Shown here: positions 33,148 to 43,345 of the stretch, piece by piece | How the letters are laid out: the number at the start of each line of letters is the position of its first letter | How positions within the stretch are numbered: the stretch's first letter is position 1 | NCBI GenBank assembly: GCA_026874595.1 | Contig: CM049310.1 | Location: forward strand, 91,352,556-91,416,555 | Reading direction: 5' to 3' | DNA: 64,000 bases | From: Sipunculus nudus | Lineage: Eukaryota; Annelida; Sipuncula; Golfingiida; Sipunculidae | Made by a program: the position numbers and the translations under genes | Notes under the pieces: model-generated | Database searches by the model: none | Told to the model about the DNA's origin: nothing | Seen by the model: the letters and a program-made list of their open reading frames with translations, nothing else

Positions 33148-33783
33148 CATGTCATTTCATTTGTTTCAAGGGGATGCAAACAAAGTATAATTTGTGCCCT
33201 TCACTCATGAGCACATTGGTAAATAAAAGGTTTTCCCCGGTCAGGTGATTGACAGCTTTGTCGTGCAGGTGGCAAGGAATGTTGACGAACACAATAAATA
33301 TGGGATTTGTCCATTTGGTTTATCCTTTTTTTTTTTCAAGTTGTCTTTTGTGTTAAAGATGCATACTAACTTACTAAGCGTTTTAGGTATACTGAACAAC
33401 AATGTTCTCTCCAATGTACATGGAGAAATATAAAAGGATCAGTCATCATTCCATCCTGAAAATATTACCTTACACTTATCCACATCAGATATAAATTTGC
33501 ACCGGGCTCGATCGGTGGCGCGAGAGAAAACATAAACATAACGTCCAGATACTTTTTGTATTCTGCAAAAAATGAAGTGATAGCGGAAGATAAAAAGTAT
33601 TGTGGCAAGTGACTGAATACCTTTGATTCCTTACAGAGAGTAAGTTGTTAAAATCACTCTATGTGTACAACGTTACCGTTACAATATAGTTGCTATTTGG
33701 TGTTACAAATAGAAACAGACCCGATCGATCTAATCTAATTGCTTCAGATTAATATAAAATCTTACACCATTGTATTTTTTGCT
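33148..33783. other. Intergenic; possible short fragment of repeat E
   Basis: CACCGGGCTCGATCGGTGGC, then ACATAAACATAA, near 33500-33540 resembles the GGACCGGGCGCGACGGAAGG segment of repeat E. Nothing else recognised. Confidence 0.35.
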
Positions 33784-34287
33784 TTCGCCAGGAGGGTATG
33801 CGTTCACTTCGTGTGTGTGTGTTTGTGTGTGTTAGGGTGTGTTTTTGTGTGTTTGTGTGTGTTTCCTCACATAATTCACGCAATCGTGAACGGATTCTCA
33901 TGAAATTTTCAAGACATTTCAGTAATGGGCCAACAAAGAATTGATTACAGTTTGTGTGCTTGTGTGGGGGTGTGAGTGTGTATGTGTGAGTGTGTGTGTG
34001 TGTGTTTGTTCACAGCGGAACTCACCGAACATTGAACGAATCTCGTGAAATTTTCAAAGCATTTCGCGAATGGCCCAATGAAGAATCAGTTAGAATTTGG
34101 TGTGGATGTGGCACATGAACCGGATTCAGTAACGTAATCAAGGAATATTTACAAATGTACAGTTTCTCATACACCAATGAACCTGGAAATATGGGCCGAA
34201 TAAGGAAATGCAAACACGGTTTCAGGAGCATCCCACAACAGGGCCCCCACATGGCGGAGGCTTGCATGCCTTAGAATGCAGATTTCC
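33784..34287 (+). mobile_element. Helitron-like repeat, copy B (near full length, internal duplication)
   Basis: Starts TTCGCCAGGAGGGTATGCG and ends GCATGCCTTAGAATGCAGAT. A block of TG-rich microsatellite plus TCACGCAATCGTGAACGGAT, then TCTCATGAAATTTTCA, occurs twice (about 33810-33950 and 33958-34095), so this copy carries an internal tandem duplication. The terminal hairpin and GATTTC end are partly eroded (TTCCATT instead of TTCTAG). Confidence 0.65.
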
Positions 34288-34904
34288 ATTTTGTTTTTTG
34301 CCTTTTTTAAAACCTGTCGCTGGGTAACCATTCTTCTTGTTGTAGATTACGCATCCGAATTTTTGCTCAGAACGCGTAAGACAAGATTACACAGTGTTTC
34401 ATGACAGTAACGCATGCTTTATCGGGCTGAGCGTCAAATGTTCATTGCTTTAGAGACAATATTCCTGTTACATAGAAAACTCTATGATAACAATATAGAA
34501 AAGAAAAAAAAGAATGATTTATTGTACACCGACTGTGTAAGAGATATCAGGCTGTTTTAGTGCAGGTGAATTAATCTATAAATCGACTGCAGGCGGAATA
34601 ATATATTAGGAGACGGACAATTTGTTAGAGCTCTTGGTCTGATACTTATGTGACATAAAGCGACAGAACACCCTGTTGTAATGGGCGTTTTATTTGGTTT
34701 AAGGCATCACGTGAGCTGTAAAAAAAAGCCGACGTGGACTAAAAGACTGGTCAAAATAATGGCGTGCTCCGGTGGGACTTATATATCCTAGACATCTGGA
34801 GTAAATGGAATTTCCATAATGTTAGTACGCCTCTCATGGTGTATTGGACTTGCTACATGTGTAATAAACAAAGACCTGCATACCTATATATATATTTATA
34901 CAGG

Positions 34905-34907
<3 letters not shown>
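34288..34907. other. Intergenic, nothing recognised
   Basis: No exon, RNA gene or repeat family was identified. Confidence 0.35.

Positions 34908-34958
<51 letters not shown>
34908..34958. repeat. (TA)n microsatellite
   Basis: About 25 TA units; an ORF with IY repeats across it is an artefact. Confidence 0.9.
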
Positions 34959-34960
<2 letters not shown>

Positions 34961-35060
34961 GAAAGGGTCCATAATATATTTTGAAGCATTATGTAACAAT
35001 GAATATATTTTACAATAATATTTTACGTCATTTAATGATCATATATATTGTAATTAATAT

Positions 35061-35619
35061 TTCCGACAGGAGGGCATGCGTTCATTCCCGTTGGTGTGTG
35101 TTTGTTTGTTGTTTGTGTTTGTGTGTTTGTTTGTTCTTTGTGTGTGTGTGTGTTCACAGCATAACTCACGGAATCATGACCAGAATCTCATGAAATTTAC
35201 AGAACATTAGGGGAAGGGAAGAATCGATTAGATGTTGGTGTTGATCCAGCATATTCTCCGGAATCTGGAGCGTCGTCAAGAAATACTACAAATGTACACT
35301 TATTCACGAATGAACCTAGGAATATGGGCAAAAAATAAGTGAATAAAGAAAAGGGCCCGCCTCATGCCACACCTGTTACGTGACCTGGCCGAGTGTTCAG
35401 GTCTCAGTCCAGCGCCCAGCACCTGTGAGTGACGGTGTCCAAACCGGTTTACTGCAACACGGCTCGTGCACACTGTCAATTTCAAAGTTTAAACATCAGC
35501 ACTGCATTGGATTTTATTGTACGCAGAGCGTTTTTTTTTTAAACGTGGGTTAGGGAGCATCCCACAATAGGGACCCCCATATGGCGGAGGCATGCATCCA
35601 TTGGGATGCAGATTTATAG
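35061..35619 (+). mobile_element. Helitron-like repeat, copy C (with an inserted segment)
   Basis: Starts TTCCGACAGGAGGGCATGCG and continues with a TG-rich run, CACAGCATAACTCACGGAAT and CGAATGAACCTAGGAATATG. It resumes at about 35553 with GGGAGCATCCCACAATAGGG and ends with the hairpin GCATCCATTGGGATGC, then AGATTTATAG. The stretch from about 35335 to 35545 is absent from other copies and looks like an insertion or unrelated sequence. Confidence 0.65.
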
Positions 35620-36029
35620 TATGATTATCTGAATATAATGAAGTGGTTAGGCCAGTTGTCAGCACAGTATTTACACAACTGGTTAAACTGGCTGCCTTGA
35701 ATGGTCAATGACTGCTGAAAAAGTACCAGCTTTCATCCTCCCAGCACAAGAGCCATAAAAAAAAATCCGATGGGACGCTTGGAGCATCCGAAAAAGGTTC
35801 CAAGCTTCACAGACGCTTACCGCCGTGTTCCTGAAAGCGCCGATATATAATATATAATAAAGTATATTTTACATAAAGTGTTATTTGTTATTTGTGTTTG
35901 TACGAGTACGTCAATTAGCATTTGCATGAAGTATTTGGTGAAATACTTCTCAAATATGGTCCATTTGCAAGCAAATATGAGTGCATGTGGAAATTGTGAC
36001 TACGTAGTTTGTACACTAACATCAGGGGT
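35620..36029. other. Intergenic, nothing recognised
   Basis: No exon, RNA gene or repeat family was identified beyond the short shared words near 35770-35830. Confidence 0.35.
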
Positions 36030-36112
36030 GTCATTACAGGGGGAGGGGTATATATCCCCCCACTTTTCAGCAAGGGGGATGGTCTATGTAATTACCCCCC
36101 CCCCCCCCCGCT
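36030..36112. repeat. G/C-run segment related to the GGTAATCTGA family
   Basis: GGGGGAGGGGTATATATCCC followed by CAAGGGGGATGG and a C-run of about 16 bases. Style and words (GTAATTACCCC) resemble the repeats at 6205, 40085 and 46090; similarity is weak. Confidence 0.35.
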
Positions 36113-36411
36113 ATTCAGATAATATTATGCATATACGGGAAACGTATAATCAGAATTACAGATTTCGTTTCCTTTTCTTAGTTGACAATGAAATATTATA
36201 CGTTTATATAAAACTAGGTTAGCAGAAACCTTATAATAATGTCTTATTAAAAAAAAACAAATACTTAATTGTAATATATGAAATGTGTCTCTCTGACAAT
36301 GAAAGGTATATGGATAATGCATACACACAAACACACACACCTTTCTCTTCTATCTATATCTCTATATAAATAATATATATTTATATACCCATACACACAC
36401 ATAGATATATA
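36113..36411. other. Short A/T-rich stretch, nothing recognised
   Basis: CA- and TA-rich simple sequence at about 36319-36411. Confidence 0.4.
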
Positions 36412-36413
36412 TA

Positions 36414-36573
36414 CAATAAAACCTCGCCTGACGACTACCTAGATTTAGCGAACACCTCAAAATACCACAACTTGTTGCGGGTCCCATTGCTTTTTCGCTC
36501 TTTATATAAGACCTCGCTCAGACGACCTTTTTGATGAAATGCCGATGATGGTCGTAATTCCAAGGTTTTACTT
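36414..36573. mobile_element. Tigger/pogo-type MITE (160 bp)
   Basis: The left end CAATAAAACCTCGCCTGACG and the inverse complement of the right end AAGTAAAACCTTGGAATTAC form terminal inverted repeats of about 25 bp with mismatches. TA dinucleotides flank both ends (36412-36413, 36574-36575). C-A-G/A-T-A/G-AAACCTCG is the usual start of pogo/Tigger-derived MITEs from family knowledge. No coding capacity. Confidence 0.75.
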
Positions 36574-36575
36574 TA

Positions 36576-37549
36576 TTAATACACACACACACATACAAAC
36601 AGGTTCTAGGTTCTGAATATTTAGATATTTGAAAGTGTGTTTTGCGTGAGATGAATATTCTCGTTTTATTATACCATGTGAATGACCTTGGTCCTGGGTA
36701 TTGATAAAAAAGGCTAAAATACACAGTCTGAAAGATCTACTTGTAGGTCCTCATATGCTCAAAAGTCAGTCTTAACGCAATGTTCGTGACGCACATATCA
36801 AAGGGGTTGATATCAGACAAACTCTCTGCCTGGGCGCAAACCTGATATACACTCGGTGCTGAAACAAGTTAAGGACAGATCCATCGGGGACACCGGAGCC
36901 ACCACCACTAAAATTAATCATATTTGACCAATAATCGTCATTTATAATATCGTGAGACAAGGTTTACACCATATCGTGTGTCTCATGTATAGTTTCTGTG
37001 GTGCCTAATATAACAATAAAAATATTATGCTGCTAGACATAACAAGACATTAACTGAAAATATAGAGTGCATATCGAAATCTCATGTTACTAATAAAATA
37101 ACTTTATATGGTAAATACACATAAATATTATGATAAAATGTTGCTATCGCATCAAATATCTATATCGCTATATGTGGCTGACATTAAGTTAAAAGCGGTT
37201 GATCCCATAGACAGAAAGGCCAGCATATCTGACTCAAACTATATATGTTAAAAATTATGTAATACCTTATGAAATAATATAAATATAGAAGCAAGAACTG
37301 TATTATATTCGAATCATTTTCAAATTACCAATATCATTTCCCAATTAAAATTATAATTTTCCAATCATTTTTAATTGCCATTATTATTTTCCAACAATCA
37401 CAAAAAGGAAAAATTAGGAAAAATCGCAGTATTATTTATCTCAGATAAACAATTTGCATTTTTTAAATATACATTATTTGTCTGTTTGGTCTACTTCTTA
37501 TTATTCCTATTTTATGAATTGAGTCGTTTCCTTTACATAGCACTTTGCT
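36576..37549. other. A/T-rich intergenic DNA
   Basis: Only domain-free short ORFs. Nothing recognised. Confidence 0.4.
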
Positions 37550-38062
37550 TAAAGGGGCCCAATCACCTATAAAGCATGTTGAGTTAACACGAAAAATAGC
37601 TTCTTCCCTTAAAAATAAATATGTACCTGCCAAAATATAGCCCTGAAACCGTTTGCTTTCTCCTGTAAACAAATGTTAAAAACAGTGGACCGGGCGCGAC
37701 GGAAGGTGTCAACATAAACACAGCGCGTGGGGCCGTGTGCATCGTTGAGCTAAAACACGTGTAAATCAGGAGACGCCCGGTCTGACTTGGCCCAAAAAAA
37801 TGTAATACATGTTTCGGCTGACTGAAACACAGCGTGTTGCCCCTCTTAATCGGACCTCCGGTGACGCGGCCTTGAAATGGTTAACCGACTGTGTTTACCA
37901 ACACGCAGAGCCATAACATGGTGCTAAACAGCCGTATGCGAGGAAATCACACCGTGTGCTGGGGTGGTTTTGCTGGGGAACATTTGTATAAAGCAAAATT
38001 GAACAGACAGTGTGAAAGAATAGCCATAATTTAGCTCCTGATTATGTTCCTTTAAGAAGGGC
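37550..38062 (+). mobile_element. MITE-like dispersed repeat E, copy 2
   Basis: Begins CTTAAAGGGGCCCAATCACC and ends TATGTTCCTTTAAGAA, giving short inverted ends (CTTAAAGG / CCTTTAAG). It aligns with 3535-4105 including ACACGAAAAATAGCTTCTTC and GTGTGCTGGGGTGGTTTTGC. A CGACGGAAGGTGTCAACATA segment recurs in degraded form near 33520. Confidence 0.65.
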
Positions 38063-39123
38063 TATCGCTTAGAACGTTTTGAAGCTTATTCAGCCCAGTA
38101 TTTGAAGTTTCAAATTACCAGGGAAAGGAATTTTGAAAAATCAAAATAATGCATGATCAGAAAATAAAGTCTCTCGGAAAATCAACGTACCATTACAGAC
38201 GGATGACAATGGTGATTTTTTTACTGTGATCTTCACTTTATATAAAAATTGTCAAATGTCATTGTTCTCATCATGTAATACATCTTAATTATGCAAGACG
38301 TGCGAACAAATGGATCTAAATGCCATTTCCCCAGACATGGAATGATTTGATCATATTCAGAATAGTTGAGACGCATATCCATGACATTTTAATTGATCCA
38401 AATAACCCATTAGTTTCTATGAAGCATGAAACGCGAACACATTTAAATTATTAAACAAACAATATATTGACATTAAAGTACCACAAGCTTGCTTAACAAC
38501 AAGTGATTAACATGTCATTTATCTTCATAGTCTTAGCGAAACAGATACTTTGGATGTCATTTGTTTTCACTCTATTTTATTTTATTTTAAATTAATCATT
38601 AATTTGGATTTAAGCTACGTTTACTTTCCGCGCAGTATAGAAAAAAAAACGTGGGGCATTTGGTGGACTTGCGGTAAAATATTGCGTAATATCACTGGTG
38701 ATGTAAAAAACTAGCGCCAGATCGGCCCTCTGACTTTATGGCCAGATCACTGGCTTGCCAGTAGGGGGTCCTAACTGAGTCGTGTTTGTCACGGCTAGTC
38801 AAAAACCTGCTAGATCACTCTGTATTCGCAGGTATATGCGCGGTATGCGGATCCAATTTCCACGGAGAATCCCCTTTTACTGCATGTCTCATCCCGCTTA
38901 CTGCAAACCTCGGTCTTGATAAATGGTTCATATTAAATAAACTAGAGCAAAAAAAAAAAAAAAAATGTTTTCCACATACCATTTTCCCCGCACGCCAAAT
39001 AAACGCGGCTAAAACATTTGATTAAATAGTGACCTTACATTAAAATCACCTTGAACAGACAATCTAGTGTATTTTATTTCTACATTCAACTTTAATTAGG
39101 TTAAATATCTGTACATTTTAAAA
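38063..39123. other. A/T-rich intergenic DNA
   Basis: A 79-codon ORF at 38786-39025 runs through a poly(A) tract (38949-38965) and is not convincing. Nothing else recognised. Confidence 0.4.
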
Positions 39124-39125
39124 TC

Positions 39126-39177
<52 letters not shown>

Positions 39178-39253
39178 CCACACACGTGCACACATAAATG
39201 CACACACACATGCATACATACATACATACATATATACATACATACATACATAT
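39124..39253. repeat. (TA)n and (CATA)n microsatellites
   Basis: About 24 TA units to 39173, then CA-rich sequence and CATACATACATA runs to about 39253. Confidence 0.9.
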
Positions 39254-39399
39254 AAAGTTTAAAGAACATGTAAATATATTTACTATATACCTAACACATG
39301 AACTATGGACATAAGCTATAAATTAAAGTTAGATATACCTGGCATAATGTAAAATGAAAGATTAAATAATAAAAAACACTACATCGCGTAAAAAAAACA

Positions 39400-39790
39400 G
39401 GAACAAGACTAGCGACAGAGGAAAAACTTAAATAAATCTACTGGTGATCGTGACAGAGTGAGGTCCCTGGGTGTAACTCCATCCTGCGCACTTAGTTTGT
39501 ATGGCGGTCGTTTACAAGTCTCCTATCAGGGGAGTGGCGACTTTGGCGCGCAGGTTGACATTTTAATTACAGCCGTTGGCGGGAGCAGACTTCAGCCTGT
39601 ATAAACATGGCGCTGACATTTCACTTGCTGTATTTGTAAAACTGATAGAATTAGACCCGGCACGCACCCGCCGCGAAGTACAGGAAATTGTTCGGTCACA
39701 TCGGTTTAACTGACAGTGAAAGAAACCCTGTATACGTATACAATCCTGGCTATTCCCCAACGACTGAAATAAATACTTCTGGCTGTGCTC
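39400..39790. promoter_or_regulatory. G+C-richer block, candidate regulatory or conserved non-coding DNA
   Basis: The block is richer in G+C and CpG than its surroundings and is not one of the repeat families I could match. It contains GGAGTGGCGACTTTGGCGCG, TTTTAATTACAGCCGTTGGC (a homeodomain-type TAATTA core) and CCGGCACGCACCCGCCGCG. No coding frame is convincing. Regulatory role is inferred from composition only. Confidence 0.3.
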
Positions 39791-40084
39791 TGGCTTCCCA
39801 TCTTTTAAGGAGATTTTACCGAAAACTGTTAATAACAGTCGTGATAATACGCCATATATGTGTTTGATAAACAGGTATCGTTTTGATACAGCGATTCCGG
39901 ATATAGATTTGGCATTTTCGCTGTCATTAAAGATCAGGTTATATTATTTTTTACTGCTCAGTTTACGGTCATCCATAATATCACAGCTGAGACTAAACTT
40001 ATTTTTTAAAAGTCTGTGACGTCATATTTTGTGCTTGATATGCTTCAGTAACCTATTTAAAGTAGTGTTCTCCATACGTGCTAT

Positions 40085-40172
40085 AATTCACATACCGGTG
40101 TAGCAATTTCAGATTACCCCCGGTGTAATTGATTTTAGGTTATCCCTACGGTTTCAGATTACCCATCAAAAC
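40085..40172. repeat. GGTAATCTGA family repeat, copy 2
   Basis: CAGATTACCCCCGGTGTAAT, TTTTAGGTTATCCCTACGGT and CAGATTACCC match copy 1 (6205) in inverse orientation and the repeat at 46090. Confidence 0.5.
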
Positions 40173-40194
40173 AGTTCTCTCTCTCTCTCGCTCT

Positions 40195-40245
<51 letters not shown>
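40173..40245. repeat. (TC)n and (TA)n tract at the LTR element insertion site
   Basis: TC repeats to about 40198, then about 22 TA units that continue as (TA)n beyond the 3' LTR at 45794. The LTR element sits inside this tract. Confidence 0.9.
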
Positions 40246-40249
<4 letters not shown>

Positions 40250-41076
40250 ACAGGTGCTCTTTTTATTGTGTGACAGGGGCGTAACTCGTGTTGTGACACC
40301 CTCGCCGGGCCGTTTATTACATTCTATGTTTAATCAGTGCTAGTTGAACTCTTGTTGTCATGTTAGCCTTGGGCTTTCACGCCTGGTCGTGGGTAACGTG
40401 ATGACCCTGCTGTGTGGGGATACTAAAGGCTGTGTTTTTCTAGAGAGTTCCTGAAATGCTTGTTTACTGTGTTGTGTAAGATCTTATACATTAACAAGAA
40501 GTGGAAAATTCTCGGCTTGGGGTGAAGAGTATATAAAGGGGCTGTGTTTTAGGAGAGGAAGACAGCAGCAGAGCAGATTCCAGCGGACGCAGAAACGTGT
40601 GTCAGTTTCTAGAACCTTATCCGACGAATGCGGCAATTATAGATTTTCTAGACTTTCTAGATTATAGACTTTCTAGTTGATTTTATGCATTTGGACTCCA
40701 GTTCACTTTCTGGATTGTTACAAGAGCTTTACACTGGACTGTCATTCTCCGAGAGTATACATTTAAAGAACTTATCGTTGTGACGGTGTTGGTATCCAGG
40801 TACTGTGCACATTTTTAATTTTTCTGTGTGATTGTATTGATTTGTTGTTATATCGCTGTTTACTGTATAATTGTATTGATTTAGTGTATTGTAATGTTAG
40901 GGTTGTTTTAAGAATAAATTATAGTTATTTGTTAACAAAAAAACACTGACTTCTTTATTCTTTCCCCTGGACATTTCATGCTGCCTAGTGTTACAGAATT
41001 AATTTTTTTTTTATCTCCGTTACAGAATTTGTGTTCATCACGCATGCGTGATCTGTTTATATTAGGTTCCGTAACA
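40246..41076 (+). repeat. 5' LTR (831 bp)
   Basis: Begins TGTTACAGGTGC and ends AGGTTCCGTAACA. It carries a TATA box (TATAAA, 40532-40537) and a poly(A) signal (AATAAA, 40913-40918), placing U3, R and U5 in normal order. It is about 12 bp longer than the 3' LTR, mainly through an extra TCTAGATTATAGACT stretch near 40650. Differences from the 3' LTR are a few percent by eye, so the insertion is not recent. Confidence 0.93.
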
Positions 41077-41082
41077 TAAAAT

Positions 41083-41100
41083 TGGGGGCTCGTCCGGGAT
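41083..41100 (+). promoter_or_regulatory. Primer-binding site, tRNA-Pro type
   Basis: TGGGGGCTCGTCCGGGAT lies six bases after the 5' LTR. This 18-mer is the familiar tRNA-Pro primer site, complementary to the 3' end of tRNA-Pro, where minus-strand DNA synthesis would start. Confidence 0.88.
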
Positions 41101-41239
41101 GCTGAATAGTTTTCAAATTTATTAGGCCTTGACTTTGACACATTGTTTTATCATACATTGTTTACAAGATTATATATTGTTTACAGTACATTGTTTACAG
41201 GATTTATCTCAATGTTTTTTTTTGTTATTGTTTTGACAT

Positions 41240-42450
41240 CTTAACAGATTCTTAAGCAGATTTCAAACCTGAGACATTTGTTGAAGATCCCGACTCTGGT
41301 TAAATTGAACAGTTGTCAAAAGAACAGTTGTTGCGTTTGGGACAACACTTAGGGCTAAGTGTGACAAAAGCTTTGAGAAAGCCTGATATCATTGCTAAAA
41401 TCATGCAAGATCTAGTTAGCAAAGGTTTAATTGAAGAGAGTGGAGTTGAAACATAAAAAAATGACAGCCTTGCTATGCAATTAGAATTGAAAAAGTTGGA
41501 AATGCAACATGAGCTAGCATTAAAACATTGAGAATTAGAAAAAGAAAAACAGAGAGAAGAAAGGGAAGAACATGAAAGGTTAGAAAGAGAAAGACTAGAA
41601 AAAGAAAAAGAAATTGAGTTAAAACGACTTGAGTTAGAAAGACTTAAAGTAGAACATAGTCTAAGTGCTACCCCAACTCACAGTTTTGATGTTACTAAAC
41701 ACATTAGACTTATCCCATCTTTTCATTAAAAAGAGGTTGATAAACTACTTCGAGAAGGTAGCTGAAAATTTAAAATGGCCTAAGGAAAATTGGACTATGC
41801 TGTTACAAAGTGTATTGACAGGAAAGGCCAGAAAAAATATAATAGAAATTTCAATAGAAGCTGCTGCTAACTATGACCTGGTAAAACGGTTAATCCTAAA
41901 AGGTTATGAGCTAGTTCCAGAGGCTTCCCGCCAGAAATTCAGAAATTGGGAAAAGCGCAAAGAACAGACCTACGTCTGAATTTGTTAGGACAAAAGAGCA
42001 GTTGTTTGATCGCTGGTGTAGTTATAAAAATGTAATGAAAGATTATGACAATTTGCGCCAGTTGATTTTGCTTGAAGAAATCAGCGCCGCATTAACGCAG
42101 ATGTTAAAACTGTTCTTGATGAGAAAAGTCCTGAAACACTTGACATTGCTGCTCGATTAGCTGATGATTATTAATTAACACACATAATGTACTTTACTAG
42201 CAAATCAAACCAGTAATTCACAAACAAGAATGTAAATCAGTATGATCAAAAGAAGTTAAAAGCGCAGGCATCCAGTACTAGTAGTCCTGATAGTTCAGCA
42301 AAGTCCATTGCTACATCTCAGTCCGCGTCCACTGTGTCTAAGTCCAACAAAGACCAGTCATTTTCATAGAAAATCTGTAATTACTGCAAGAAGGAAGGTC
42401 ATCTAATATCTGACTGCTGGAAACTTGAAAAGCAAAGCTTCTGGTTTTGT
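41240..42450 (+). pseudogene. gag: gag of the LTR element (broken)
   Basis: In order: an N-terminal piece with KEQLLRLGQHLGLSVTKAL; a strongly charged segment of E, K and R (about 41500-41660) expected to form a coiled coil; a capsid-like part with NWTMLLQSVLTGKAR and RQKFRNWEKRKEQTYV (41745-41979). Beyond a frame change come KEQLFDRWCSYKN and a CCHC zinc knuckle (C-x2-C-x4-H-x4-C, 42376-42417) that would bind RNA. The capsid part resembles the SCAN-related capsid domain of Gmr1-like elements, from family knowledge. At least three in-frame stops (for example TAA at 41453 and TAG at 42367) and a frameshift near 41725 inactivate it. Confidence 0.85.
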
Positions 42451-42748
42451 TTCAAAATCTATGCATAGCTTAGTACAAGAGCCAGGCTCTTTTCATGTAA
42501 ATAAGGGGTACATCTCCTTTATTAACTCCAATAAAGAGTTTGATGCTTCGGAGGCCCAAGTGCCGTCTGAATCCAAAGAAGAATCCATAGCTTGCGGGTA
42601 AAAAACCTCAGTTGATTCCTGCGAGGAATTAAATAAGGCTAGGTCCTTTCAAGACTCCTGCGAGGATTATTTTCTAAATAAGGCTAAGTCCTTTTATGAC
42701 TCTTGCGAGAGTATTTCAAATGAGGCCAGGTCCTCTTATGACAAACAG
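42451..42748 (+). pseudogene. Ser/Asp/Glu-rich linker with tandem DSCE peptide repeats
   Basis: Between zinc knuckle and protease, three related units of 51-60 bases encode DSCEE.NKARSFQ, DSCEDYFLNKAKSFY and DSCESISNEARSSY (42612-42745). A stop (TAA at about 42601) precedes them. This is acidic linker sequence typical of the variable gag-pol junction. Confidence 0.6.
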
Positions 42749-43345
42749 ATGATTGTTTCTGCTGAGGAAAATTCCTCTGTTGACTCCCGTGAGGAGTTTG
42801 GTAATAAAAAGGTTGTAGATTCCTTAGATGACTCTGAAACAGAGTTTATGACTGACACTGTCAATGTCAGTTCTTTGTTTGATGAAGTGAAGGTAGTAGA
42901 TTCCTCTCTTGACTCTGAAATGGAGTTATTTGAGCCATTCATACATGATGGTTTTGTGTCACTTTCAAGTGATTTTTTAGATTCTACCCCTATTAGAATT
43001 TTGAGGGACACTGGTTCAGGCCAGACTCTCATGCTAGCAAACACTTTGCCATTTTCTAATAGGTCCTTTACTGGTGCACATGCACTTGTTAATGGTGTGT
43101 TTTCAGACAGGCACACTTCAGTTCCGCTTCACAGTATCCATTTAAAGGCAGATTTGATTTATGGTAATATTACTGTGGGCGTAAGAACTACTTTACCCTT
43201 TAAGGGAATTCAGTTGCTACTAGGCAATGATGTTGCAGGTGATAAAGTACAGCCTGTACGAATAGTGACAGAAAGCCGTCACTTGATAGGGACACTGATC
43301 TGGAAAGTCAGGAAATTCCTGGTTTGTATCCTTCATGTGCTGTAA
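42749..43345 (+). pseudogene. pol: pol: retroviral-type aspartic protease
   Basis: A 198-codon open stretch. After an acidic leader it has ILRDTGSGQTL with the catalytic D-T-G at 43007-43015 (usual form D-S/T-G) and, about 70 residues on, QLLLGNDVAG, the L-L-G-N/x-D block near the protease C-terminus. The enzyme would cleave the gag and pol precursors inside the particle. The frame is open but is cut off from gag and integrase by other lesions. Confidence 0.85.
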
